This document shows positions 1-11,300 of a stretch of 64,000 nt of DNA, piece after piece. This stretch comes from Gymnogyps californianus (Eukaryota > Chordata > Aves > Accipitriformes > Cathartidae): the NCBI RefSeq assembly GCF_018139145.2, contig NC_059485.1:17359698-17423697 (forward strand), given 5' to 3'. A model generated the notes under the pieces. That model had not been told where the DNA came from, ran no database searches, and worked only from the letters and a program-made list of their open reading frames with translations. Numbering within the stretch: the first letter of the stretch is position 1; every line of letters starts with the position of its first letter. The position numbers and the translations under genes were made by a program.

Positions 1-3000
1 GATTAGTATCAGAAGACATGAAATCCAGAATGACAATGTCTATCACAAACGAATTCAATAAATATAAAGAGCCAGTATCTAAAGATTTACTTTTATGGAA
101 CATGATGAAACTAGAGGTTGAACGGGAAGACCTGCACAGCAGCTGGCAAGACACAAGACAAGCACCCTAACCTCCTGCACTCACCCCAAAAACACTCACT
201 AGTTAGAGACTAAAGCTGCTCTTAGCCAAGCCACAGAGCAAAGCTCAATCTGTGCAGAGCCCTCTGCAGAGCTGTCCTGCTGGCACAAGCACAAGCCTTC
301 TAGATTTACACTGTGCCCAGCAGGCTGGGCTCAAAAAGCTAAGGAAAACTTCCATCTTCTCTTTCATCTACCTATGAACTTCCTGAAGCATGGCAGCTAT
401 GGGTCCTCTGCGTGCAGGTCTGGTAAAAAACAGAAAGACGGGGCAGGCAGGGAAGACTTCACTGCCATCAGGGTGTAATTGTGGTCTCCTCCCGATCGGC
501 CACAGAGGGCAGGAAGGGAAGAAAAATTCAATGACTTATCTCTTCATAACCTTATCTGAGACTTTCGTCTTTCAGGAACACCCGCGCTGTGTTCCCTGTA
601 ACCCAAACCTGAAGCAGCAGCAGAGTATCAAGTCACCAGGCAGAGCTGTATCCCACGGTCTGCCAAGGGAAAAGCATCCCATGGGTCGCAGGTTGCCACC
701 ATGTAGAGAGCTAGGCTATTTATGGAGAAATAATAGCCTTAAATTACATTAAAAGGTTTCAATATCGAGCAAAATGGTGACTTTTACAACTGATTTGCTT
801 TATTAAAAAAAAAATGTTTAAAAGTAAAGCAGATATTAAAAGAAACATGGAGAACAGTGAAAGACAATACAGTAAGCTGCAGATCTTTGCTATGCTTTAT
901 CAGGAACAGCCACCAGTTGCCACAGGCGAACTGGTGGATTTTCACGCAGTGAGCGCTGTGAAAGCTGACCTTCCCTCTGAAGCCATCAACGACTCGGTTT
1001 GGTTAGCCAGGTGACACAGTGCACAAGATCCACTTATGTTTTTTCCATGATGAAGCAAATGACAAAAATCAGAGAGAAAAGCGTGTCTGTATCTTCAAGG
1101 GCTTCTAACAGAAATTCAGCGATAAAGCCATTCCTTGAGGCAAACTGAACAAGGAGGTGTCTTGCTGCAGAAAGTTCAGGAATTATTTTAACAGGAACTT
1201 CAATAACAATGACTCTTATTAGAGTATCAGCATACATACAAATGCCCCAAATGAAATCATGGTTCCGCTGTGCTATGCTCTATAAACACAGAGAAAGCAT
1301 TCTTGCCCCAACATGCTTATGTATTTTGAGCACTCAAAAAAAGATGCCGGTGACCCTGGTATTTCTGGAAGAGTTGCTGGCTGGCAAATAGCAATATTGT
1401 GACCTCCTAAGTAACAAGAAAGAGAAATGCAAACAACCAAGAAGAACAGAGCGCAACAAAAATAATTCCATAAGCAGAACTTCTTATATTCTGAGAAGAG
1501 ATCTCTGACTCCAGAGTTCAGATGGGACACATTAACATGTATTATGTGACCCTCAGTATCTCATAGTCTTCAATAAACTTATTTGCCAGGGAGCTCAGCA
1601 AGAAAACAGAAAAAGTGAATTGTCTCAAATCCTATGGCAAAATTATTATGGAAGATATAATTGAACTGATGTCTAGGTTTTATCTGTGGACCTCAAAAAA
1701 AAAAAAAATCACTGCAACATTGCTCTCCTGAGCTCCCCTCACATCCCAGGGGATCAGATGCTGTGAAAACAGATGGCCTAAGCAATCTTAAAACAAACAG
1801 CAGTCAGAAACAGGCAAAAAAATTGTAAGGTCATCAATGGCTTGCTCTCTTTGTTGGTTTGTTTTAGACACCATCTACTTAATTCAGAAGTCAGAAACAG
1901 GAGGGAACATACCAGGGCTCCACTTCTTGCGATAAGGAGCGAAGGAAGCAAAGGAGGAAAATAAAAGATATTTCCATCCTAAGATTTCAGTGAACCACAA
2001 AACAGCATAGGGAAAGAGAAGTTTTGCCTCGTCTATTCCAAAAAACAAGGAGAGCAGCAATAGTACAACTCAGGGTACATCTACATTAGTATTTAAAATA
2101 GAACAGGGAGCATGGTTTTGAAGCAGTTTGCCCAATTCACTCCTGCGTACCCTGCTTTGGTGCACACTGTAGAGCTGTACCTGGATTCCTTCTGGGTGAA
2201 CTGAACCGAGAGGCTTGCTCCAGGAGCACGCTCGATGAGCTCCAGCCACAGAGGTATTTTTGTTCAAAGACCCAGTCCAGAACTAGTCTTAGGTAGAAGT
2301 CCCGAAATGTGCACAACGTGGACACCGAGTCCTCGGCACTTCCCATTTTGCTCTATAAAGAGTTTACTTGATCATGTTGACTTAGCCTCTGAAAGACAGC
2401 TACGACTACTACGGCAGCTCAGACAATTAGGAGATAATATACTAGACATACAACATAAAAAATAGGATATCATTAAGATACCAAAGGTTGAAAGGAAGCT
2501 GAGAAGTGAAGTACCAGTAGGGAAACAAAGCTTATGTCTGTTATCTCTGCAGCACTTTCATACTTGAAAAGAGTACAACGTATGACATAATTACACAAGC
2601 ACAGCAAACTTCCTCTTCTCTATCACTACTATCAACGAATTCTCAGGGAAAATAGTAAAGCAAAGCTTCCTAACAGCACCTCTGTTCACAAAACTGAGCA
2701 GATGCTCGGCAGAGGACAATTAAGAGTAAACTGGGATTTTACCTCTATCAAATCTCAGAGCTGCTCCTTAACAAAACCCTCCCCTGCAGCAGGTTCTAGA
2801 CACCAGCCTGTGGCACTGCTGTTAGACTGCTTTTATCGTTGCCTTTTCCCCCCCCCCCCCCCGATGCCATTTACCTCTCAGCCAAGTAACCTGACTGCAG
2901 AACAAAGTCCTGAGGAAACAGGAAAAAATGGGTAACTCTGCATCACCCATCATGTGCCCCTGAGGGTCTGGGCACGGGAGGGAAAGGGACTACGTGTGCC

Positions 3001-5025
3001 ACAGACCTGCGGATAAAGGCAGTCATGGCAGAGGTCTGCTTGGTTTAGAAGTACACACAGACTCTGATTTCTGTAACTATATAAGACATTAATAAGAAAT
3101 GGAAGCTATTACAGTGCCACAACAAAATACAGAAGGGAAAGGGGAAAAAAACAACCCAACCCATATTCCTTGTGAAAGTAATTCTTACCACATGCTCCAG
3201 TTGCTTTCATAGCTAGGTTTCAGGATAAGAGGAGACCGTTAAAATGTCAGTCCACAAAGCATACTTCATCTTATCTAGATTGCATTTCAGTTTTTTCATC
3301 TGTAGTGTCCTGGCTAAAGGAGGACCTGTGAAAGGCATTCAAAGCTGCAAAATCCGAACCACTGTACTGACGAGACACAGCAGCCTATGCCCTCTCGCAA
3401 TAAATGTAACCAAGGACAGAACAGAGGTCTGAGAAAGACCATGAAAAAAACACTCCTGGCATGGGGTATCATTGCTCTACACAGTGCTCTTGTGATCGCC
3501 TAGAAGATATAAACAAATAAATAAAAATATTTAAGAACAGTACCATCAGTCTCCACAAGTAAGTTCATGTCATTTTGTGAGTAATGATATTGAGTACAGT
3601 CATAAATTTAGCAAAAATACTTAATTTCATTTGTTGCTACAACACAGCCTTCACACTGTATCTGGCTGTAAAGGTAGATGGAAAAGGGCAGTATCACAGG
3701 GTTGTTTCTCTACAACCTATTCAATTTATTTTCACCAGAACAGCAAGATTCAGCTTAGAGTAATGAAGAGACTATGTCTGATCCTTTTTTCTTGAAAGCA
3801 CACTTCCACTGACCTACATCAGTGTCAACAGTTTTCAAAGAAATTAACTGAATTTGTATTTGTAGAAGCTAAACAGAAAGCCAAAGCCCACGGACACACA
3901 TCTGCTTCAGTTCTACGGCTTCCAGCCACCAATGTCACTGTCGATACTTCTCCTCCCGTAAGCCTCTCATTTCAGCCCCATTGCCATACGCACACAGACA
4001 GCTAGCTCACCAAAAATAAGTATTTGTGTCACATCAAAATAAGCACCTGCCACAGGCGAGCGGCCTGCCATTACCGCTTCCACCACTGTTTTGCAATACT
4101 CTTCCCCCCGTCCTTACTCACTGACCTTTCTACAACCATCCTGGCCTCGTTTTGTATTTGTTGCAACAAATATCTCCTTCCTCCATCACAACGCTGTCCT
4201 ATGACTCCTTCAGTTTCTTCCACTCTGTTTTCCATGCTTACTTTATAAAAATGGGTACATTTATAAACAGAACGAATAAACTCACATAGCATAGAAGGGT
4301 TTGCAACATATTCCTCTCCCATTTTGATTTGTCTGCTCCCCACCTTGGGCTACAAGCACTGCAGACAACCATACCTCCGCTAGACAAAGGCACAGCACCG
4401 AAGAGACACAGCTTTTACTAAAGAGACAATTAAACCCTCAGCATGTACAATCCTCCTGCACACGCTTCTAAGTGCTGCTAGAAAGCAGTCAAGGGTTTCA
4501 TTTCAAAATGAATACTCTGTAGAAAAACGAAAATCGGACCCTTAGCCAAGCTATAAGGGGAACCAAAGGATCCCTCGTTTTCTTTTCCAAAAGGCAAATT
4601 TGCAGTTTCATCCCCAAATCCTTCGAGCTGCAGAAATGAGAGCATCTGCCAGCTCACTGAACCACCTGAGTAACTTTTTCCAGCCTAACTTCAAACTGTA
4701 ACAACTTGCTATATCAAACTGCCAAATCTACAGCGCTCATTTCTTTCTGTGAATCCAGCTGTCATTTTTCCCAAATGCCTTCGCAGCCCCAACTCTCCCA
4801 ATGCCAAAAAAAACTTTTCACAGATATACATAATTTTCCAAAACACATATGCTCTATGTATGGCACATGAAGTCAATTAACAAGTTTACTTACTGAATTA
4901 AAGGATGACACACAACAGTAAAACAAAAACCTCTTGCAGACAGCAAACACATTAACCTTCTCCTCCCTACGATGTGATACTCTCACAAGGAGCGCTAAGG
5001 AGTTTTGAAGTCTAAGTACATTTTG

Positions 5026-5114
5026 AGTACCCCAGAAGATCTTTCACGCTTATCTCCGTGGCATCTTTTAAGTACCCAGAAGATCTTTCACGCTTATCTC
5101 CGTGGCATCTTTTA
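5026..5114. repeat. Tandem duplication of a 44-45 bp unit
   Basis: Two adjacent copies, 5026-5070 and 5071-5114, each starting AGTACC and ending CATCTTTTA. They appear identical except for one extra C in the first copy. They lie inside ADCY9 intron 1, 164-252 nt downstream of the exon 1 donor on the minus strand. Near identity implies a recent duplication or an assembly artefact. Confidence 0.9.
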
Positions 5115-5116
5115 TT
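5111..5116 (-). terminator. ADCY9: Possible intronic poly(A) signal, ADCY9 intron 1
   Basis: AATAAA on the minus strand, about 90 nt after the first in-frame stop (5207-5209) reached if the exon 1 donor is not used. Its position would suit a prematurely polyadenylated transcript. I see no strong GU-rich element after it, so this is a weak call. Confidence 0.25.
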
Positions 5117-5277
5117 CTGTAATTCCCATGGTGTTGCTGATCACCAGCACGTGGAGTTAAATGTAAAATGCATTCAATTTGCAAGTCAGCAAGCACAAAA
5201 CACGCACTAGGGAAAACATTCCCTCATAAAAGGAAAAAAAAAAAAAAAAAGACTGAGCACAAAATAAAAGCACATAC

Positions 5278-6979
5278 CTTTTAACTGGTCAGCTACCACG
5301 CTCTGACCAACTCGCTCAATCACCTTTCCATCCTCCATTTCATAACGATCATCCAAATATTTCGCGGTAGCTTCCGAAATATGGACTTTTCCAGCCACCC
5401 CGAGCTGCTCCATCAGATTGGCCAAATTGACATCATTGGACCACACATCGAACTTGAATCTCCTCATTCCCAAAATGCCACACAGGACTGTCCCGGTATG
5501 AACACCGACTCTCATGTTCACCATTTCTTTTTTCTCTTGGCAAAACTGCTCAATGGCTTTAATCATACCTAAGCCCATCTCGATGCAGCAGTAAGCGTGA
5601 TCTGCCCGGGGCTCTGGGCAGCCAGCTACGCAGTAATAACAGTCTCCCAAAGTGCTTATCTTCTCGCATTTAGTGTCCTCACACAGACGGTCGAAACGTC
5701 CAAAGAGGTCGTTCAGGAGTCCCACCAGAGCGTGGGCAGATTTATTGGCGCTCATTTTCGTGAAGCCAACAATATCTGCGAACAAAATGCTCACTTGCTC
5801 TATCTGCTGCATTTTAAAAGGACGGAATATTATGGGGGTTTTCTGTATGGAGGGCTTCTTCTTCCTGTTTTTGGGGCTTGAGGTGGAATGACGTTTGACG
5901 GAGTTTTCACTTTCGTCATCCCCCTGCTTCATTAAGTCATCGGCTATTATTCTTGGCATAACAGAATGAATCATCCTCTCTTTCAGGGCTTTTTCGACCT
6001 CCAAGTCTTTTCCATGCATGATGGACTGCCCCACTTTCAGGAATGTGCTTCTCGATCTGACTTCAGACATGATAAATAAGTGAATACCGATGGCGTGGAT
6101 GCAGACGTGCAGGAAGGCTTTACTCAACAGCTCCCAGTAAACCGCACCGGCTCCGAGAGGTGTAAAACAGTTCTCATCGCGGAAGTGATAACCAAAGGTC
6201 TCGAAGAGGACCGAGTACGACAGTCCCAGAAACAAGCTTAAATACAAGGGTAAGTGCATCACCGTGTAAAGCAACAAGAGCACTTCAATACACATAGAAA
6301 AACTGCCTACTTGAGAAAGACAAGTGTCTGTGGGATCTGCTGGGGGAGTCTGATTGGACATGTCACCACTTCCTGAGACAGGTTTCAGAGCCTGGAACTG
6401 CGGAGCGAGAGTCAAAGCAAAAACCAGGAGGGTGAGTATCAGCGAAGTCCATACGTAATGGCGGGCGTAAGTCTTAGTGAAAGTGAACACAAAAAACGCT
6501 ACACATACCAAGAGGAAGCAGAGAGCCGGCACCATGAAAACAATCTGTTTCTCTCTCATGTGTATGCCAAAGTAGATGCCCCATAGAAGGCAGGCCACGC
6601 CGATGTAGAAGAGGGCATAGCGAAACCTGCGCTGGGTCTGCGGGAAGCACCTCTCCATGCAAGCCTCCTCCAGGTTGTTGGAGTCGAACTTGGGGTTCCA
6701 CCACTTGGAAGAGGCCCTCTCGAAGAGCTGCGGCAGCTTCTTCTGCCGGCGGAGGCCGGAGCCGCTGCCGCCACCTCCGCCGGCTCGGCGGGTGCCCCCC
6801 GACTCCCCCGAGCTGCAGCTGGAGGAGATGCTGTACTTGCAGTGCTTGGAAGAGGAGCAGCCCTGGTGCTGCTGCTTGGGGTTGATTTTCACCGTCACGC
6901 TGTTGCTGTCCCCGCTGGAGTCGCAGCTCACCTCGGTGCTGTGGTGATGCAGCAGCTGCTGGTGCGGTGGGGAAGCCAT
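5278..6979 (-). CDS. ADCY9: Adenylate cyclase type 9, first coding exon
   Basis: Membrane adenylate cyclase converting ATP to cAMP; type 9 is the forskolin-insensitive family member. This exon encodes residues 1-567 plus one base of the next codon. The start is the first Met, beginning MASPPHQQLL as in mammalian ADCY9. In order: a polar N-terminus with His, Ser and Gly runs (11-76), a basic stretch (77-82), six hydrophobic membrane segments (about 120-305), then most of the C1 catalytic domain. FADIVGF places the first metal-binding Asp at 402, GDCYYC the second at 446, and VGVHTG lies near 491. The exon ends AAAAG followed by GTATGT; the frame runs on 23 codons into the intron, but that tail is not expected in the main protein. 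The family is about 1350 residues long, so C1b, the second membrane block and C2 are encoded left of the window. A glycine/serine insert at 67-75 looks longer than in mammals. Confidence 0.97.
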
Positions 6980-8370
6980 GTTGTCAATTCCTCCTGAAGA
7001 GCCCGCTCAGGAGTTGGGTCTCTCGGGCTGGGAAAGCCACCGGGCTCCTCGGAGAGTCGCCTCTAGTCTCCTCCCGCCGCCACCGCCGCCTGCGCGGAGG
7101 GGCGGCCGGGCAGCGCCGCGGCGCTCCGCCGCTCGCCGGGCTCGGCACACAGGGCGCTGGGGCGCGGGCAGCCCCGCATATTCCCCTCACCTCGCACGCC
7201 TCCGCCGGCCGGGCAGGGCCGGGGCTACCGCCCGCCGCTGGCCCCGCTCCCGCAGCCCCGCCGAGGCGGGGGGGCGGGCGGCCGCTCGCTCAGTCCCGCG
7301 GGGGGGACGCCGGGCCCCCGCCGGGAGGGGACCGCTCCTCCATGTCGGCTGCAGCTGGCCGCGGCTTCCTCCCCGCGCCCGCCGGGCAGCGCTCCCCTCA
7401 CGGCCGCCGCCAAGGGGCCGGCTCCCGCCGCACCGCCCCCTCCCTCTCTCTCTCTCTCTCGCCCGCCCGCCCAGCCGGGACGGCACCGGCGGCCGCCCCC
7501 CACCGGCCTGCGCGGCCCTCCCCGCCGCTCCCCGCCAACGGGGCCTTGGGCCCTCAGCCGCCCCGCGCTTTCCTGGCGCCGCGGGCAGCGCCCGGGCGAG
7601 AGAGCGAGTGCCCCTGCGGCGCCCCTCAGCCCCCGGCGCGGGGCTCGGCCGCCGCCGCCTCCGCCTCCTCCTCGCCTGCCGCGGGGCCCGGCGGGGCTGG
7701 TCCCGTCACCCCTCCCGGCGGGGTGGTGCCGCGCCGCCGCGGGGAGCTCCGTGCCCTGGCGGGGGCCGGCCCGCCCGCCTGCGCGCCGCCGTGGGAGGGG
7801 AGGGGAGCGGCGGGGGCGCGCTCAGGCGCGGGCGGCCGCCGCCGCCGCCACCATCTTCCTCACGGGGGGCTGCGGGCGCGCGCCCCCGCCGGCCAATGGG
7901 GCGCGGCGCCGCGGCGGGAGCGCGCACCCCCCCCCCCTTCCCGCCCGCCCTCTTCCCGGCCTGAGGGGCGCGGGGCGGGAGCCGGCCCCCTCGGACACAC
8001 ACCGACCGGCCCGCGGACCCCCCGGGCGCGCCCCCTTCCCCTCAGAGCCGGGTGTGCGGGCGGTGATTTATCCCCCCCCGTGAGGCAGCGACGCCGCCTC
8101 GCCGCGGCCGGGGAGGGCTGACAGGGACGGGACGGCGCGGGGTAACCGGCGGCTGGAGCCGGGCGGGTCTCTCAGGGTGTGTCGTTCCCCCCCTGCCCGC
8201 CACAACCTCTCTCCGCGGCCCGGCCTCTCGCCGTGCGCTGCCCCCGCGGCCGCCCTCCCCACAGGCGATGGGTGCCTCCCGGCAGGTCCCCCCGCCGCCT
8301 TTAGGGCCGTGTTTGTTCGCGGGGGGGGGGGGGCCGGGGAAACGCCGCCGTTGGCACGGCTGACGTTTGC
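6700..8370 (-). promoter_or_regulatory. ADCY9: CpG-island promoter and 5' UTR of ADCY9
   Basis: Extremely GC-rich and CpG-dense from inside exon 1 to about 8370, where composition drops sharply. It holds a CT tract, C and G homopolymers and a CCAAT motif (plus strand, near 7886). A YY1-like motif (AAGATGGTGGCGG on the minus strand) lies near 7843-7856. The transcription start cannot be fixed from sequence. The long open frames crossing it on both strands reflect the lack of stop codons in GC-rich DNA. Confidence 0.8.
7443..7460. repeat. CT/GA dinucleotide tract
   Basis: About nine CT units inside the ADCY9 CpG island, reading GAGAGA on the ADCY9 strand. Such tracts are common in TATA-less promoters. 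Confidence 0.85.
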
Positions 8371-11300
8371 CATGCGCAAACAACATGCTCTTCAGCAAAC
8401 AATTCAACCTTTCCGCATCCCCGCAGCCTGCTGGAAACTTGCTGGGTTATTTTTCTCCTCTCCGCTTTCCTCGCTTGTTTATAACTGGCACTATCTCGCC
8501 TGCACCGCTCCCTCAATTTTATTATCTCTTCCTCCCAGATGGCCCGTATCTTTCCCTCCTCCGCAGCCTTTCTCTCCGCGCTTGCTTCAGCTTCTTCCCC
8601 TCCTCTTCCCAGCTCTCCATCCCTCACCCTTGCTCACAGGTGATGTTCCCGAACGCTGGGTCCCGCCAGCTTCTCCTCGTCCCGCTCCCTCTCTGCCCCT
8701 CAGCCCCTGCTCTGCTGCTTGCCCGGTTTCTTTCTGCAGCCGCCCGGGCCCTGCTCTGCCTCCTGCTTCCCTGAATCCCGTTTACTGTTTTCCAGGGGAG
8801 CCTTTCCCAGCTGGCTGCCCGCAAAGCACTCGACTCCAGCGCGCTTCCTACCCGGCAGCGAGTCCCTTCTCCTCTGAAGACCGCACCGTTCGGTAAAATG
8901 TACCCTTTTTTTAAAATAGTAATAGAAAATATGTGGTTACACAGTTACTGGAACTGAAACTTGTATTTTTTGTTTCCATTTCCTTTGTAAAGATATTAAT
9001 TATTGTGCAGTAACCATGCTGTAAAATGTGTTTTTAATATTATTATTTCAAAGAAATTGATGTACTCAAATACCAAAATAAACTATAATAAAAGAGTCCA
9101 ATCAATAGCGATAATTGTTTTGATTTTGCTATGACATAGGCATCTCTTGAATTCCAGCTGAGGGCTCGGCTGATCAATATTTTATAGCGAGTGCTGCTTA
9201 CCGTGCCACTCTTACATAAACATTGTTAGGAAGAAAGAAATCCCTTAGCTGACAGAGCAGAAAGGAAGGATGGCCTCCTGGGCTTGGCTTTTTATTGATT
9301 CATCTAAATGTAATTTCAGTTACATTTTTACTTCATAAAGGATGATGAATTTATTTAATCTGGAGGATTAAATAAGTGCAACAACTTCCAAGGATTCAAA
9401 GATACTGTAGAAATTTGGTGGAAAAAGGAAAAAAGTTTTTTACCTCAATGGCAAAGAATTTAAGGTAAAACTGCCTGTGGTTTTTAACTTTGTTATGTAA
9501 ACCTGTAAGATTTATGTTGTTGTAGAGATAGGGTGATTGAACTTTGAGATGTAAGAGGTACTGAAATTCCAGCATACATTTTTGTAGCCTTGCTTTATTA
9601 TAGTATTGGCTTATTATTATTGCTTATGATATTCATACTCAACTGCCAGCCTGGGTCAGCTGCATTTCCTTAACACCCCTCCAAAAAGGGTAGAAACTAC
9701 AAAGAGCTAGAATATGAGGGGGAGGGAACAGGAAATAATTTAAGCCCTTATTATTTCTAAGTAAATCAGGATGTCATCGAAAGGAACACCAGGGTACATT
9801 TTCCTCCAGCTGAAGATGTGAGTTTTCCCTCTGGTATCAACAAAGTCCTCATTTCATTAAGTTCCTTTGGTCCAGGGTGATTAAGAGTGCATAGGTGGTA
9901 AATAAGTAAAACGTTATTTGCCTAGACTATAGTAAAAGTTGAGGCTCTTCAAATTGGTATTTATTACTGAAACTTGCTTGGGTAGGCTTTAATTCAGTTT
10001 TCATCTAAAATGAAGATGGGGGATCGTACTTTCATTCAAAACAAAACTGTTAGGCAGTGGTTTGTGTGTGTCCAGCCGTAAGAGAGTGCACAGGAGGAGG
10101 TGGTTCAGGCGCACGTATGCTGCACAGAGGGAGTTCACGTGCACGAGTGTGCTCACACAGTCGGAGGAGAGGGGCCGTTCATAGGCATTTTCCCTGCGTG
10201 CACACAGAAGAGACCGACACTTCGGGCACGGAGGTACGCGTGTGCAGGAGACAGAGGACAAGCAGAAGCAAAGCTCAGACTGAGAAGCAAGAGAAGCGTG
10301 TCTTGTTCCCCCTGCGCTCAATAAAGCAGGACTTTGTATGTTCTTAGAATAAACAGAATTACATCAAAGATACTGGCTACATCACAAGTTTTAACTGAGT
10401 GACCCACATGATCCCAAATTTTGTCTGGCTACAGTCAGAGACTGCTTTTGATCTCCGCTAATGAAGTAGTCTCCTCTTTCCCAGCTTTCGTTTACTGCTT
10501 TGAGGGACGATGAAATGGGATTGAAGAAGACATCTGACTTCTCAAAACCCTCCTTTGGTAAGCTTCAGATCGTGATTTCGAGATTGTTCAGAATCCTTGC
10601 TCCCCCGAGGAAGCTCCCGCTAGGTTTGTTACTCGTAGACTCCTCCTCTTGATCTTTTGGGTGAAACAGTCACCCAACGCTCACCAGCCCAGCCATTCCC
10701 CAGCTTCCTCTGTCATCATCAAGTTCTGTGGAAACACACGCTGTGTATGCAGTAGGGAGAACAGGTACCTTGTACTCGCTTGTGTTAGCTCTGTGCTGGC
10801 GGGGAAAGACCTAGTGCTGCCTCCTGAAAGACGGAGTTTTTTAAATTGAGTGTTATGTCATGGACACTATTCTTTCGCTTTGCTTTTATCGTGAAGATTT
10901 TTCTGTGTTGAATTCAAGAAGCAGATTAAATACATGTAAGCAGTAATCAAGAAATGCCAGTGATGCTTGTATTTATTTCAAGCGTGAGTAAAATTTGTCT
11001 TAGAGGGCAAGAAGTGGTTTGAAGTTGTATCTGCTATTTCCCCCCCCCCCCCCCGCATTCTGATTTGTTTTTATCCAGGAGCAGCGTAACCCCACGGAAC
11101 ATAATGCAGTCAGCGTGTCCCTCTAAGGCAGCGTCTGCCTGGGTAATGTTTGTAGCATCCTTTAAGGAAGATGCTTCGTCTTGGTCACTTTCTTAGCAAC
11201 CACAGTTAGCACATCTTGGCAGAGCTGGGAGCTACCCCGCAGTATTAATTTTGAGTCCCGGGTTCATCTTAGTGTCTGGTAGTTCTGGGTTGTGCTGTTT

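Larger units (their letters stand above)
1..5277 (-). other. ADCY9: ADCY9 intron 1 (5' part, incomplete)
   Basis: AT-rich sequence lying downstream of the exon 1 splice donor on the minus strand. No second ADCY9 exon or other coding exon is visible, and the open frames here are short and do not resemble known proteins. It contains a C homopolymer near 2849-2863, a run of 18 A at 5233-5250 and a tandem duplication at 5026-5114. The intron continues past the left edge of the window. A long first intron is usual for this gene. Confidence 0.85.

Noticed and set aside
5207..5277. C-terminal tail of the 590-codon ADCY9 frame
   Set aside because: It follows a canonical donor at the place where mammalian ADCY9 continues in another exon; the tail is intronic and contains a homopolymer.
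6967..8121. 384-codon open frame, plus strand, and shadows on both strands
   Set aside because: It lies in the ADCY9 CpG island, where stop codons are rare. The translation is Pro/Ala/Arg/Gly low-complexity with no domain.
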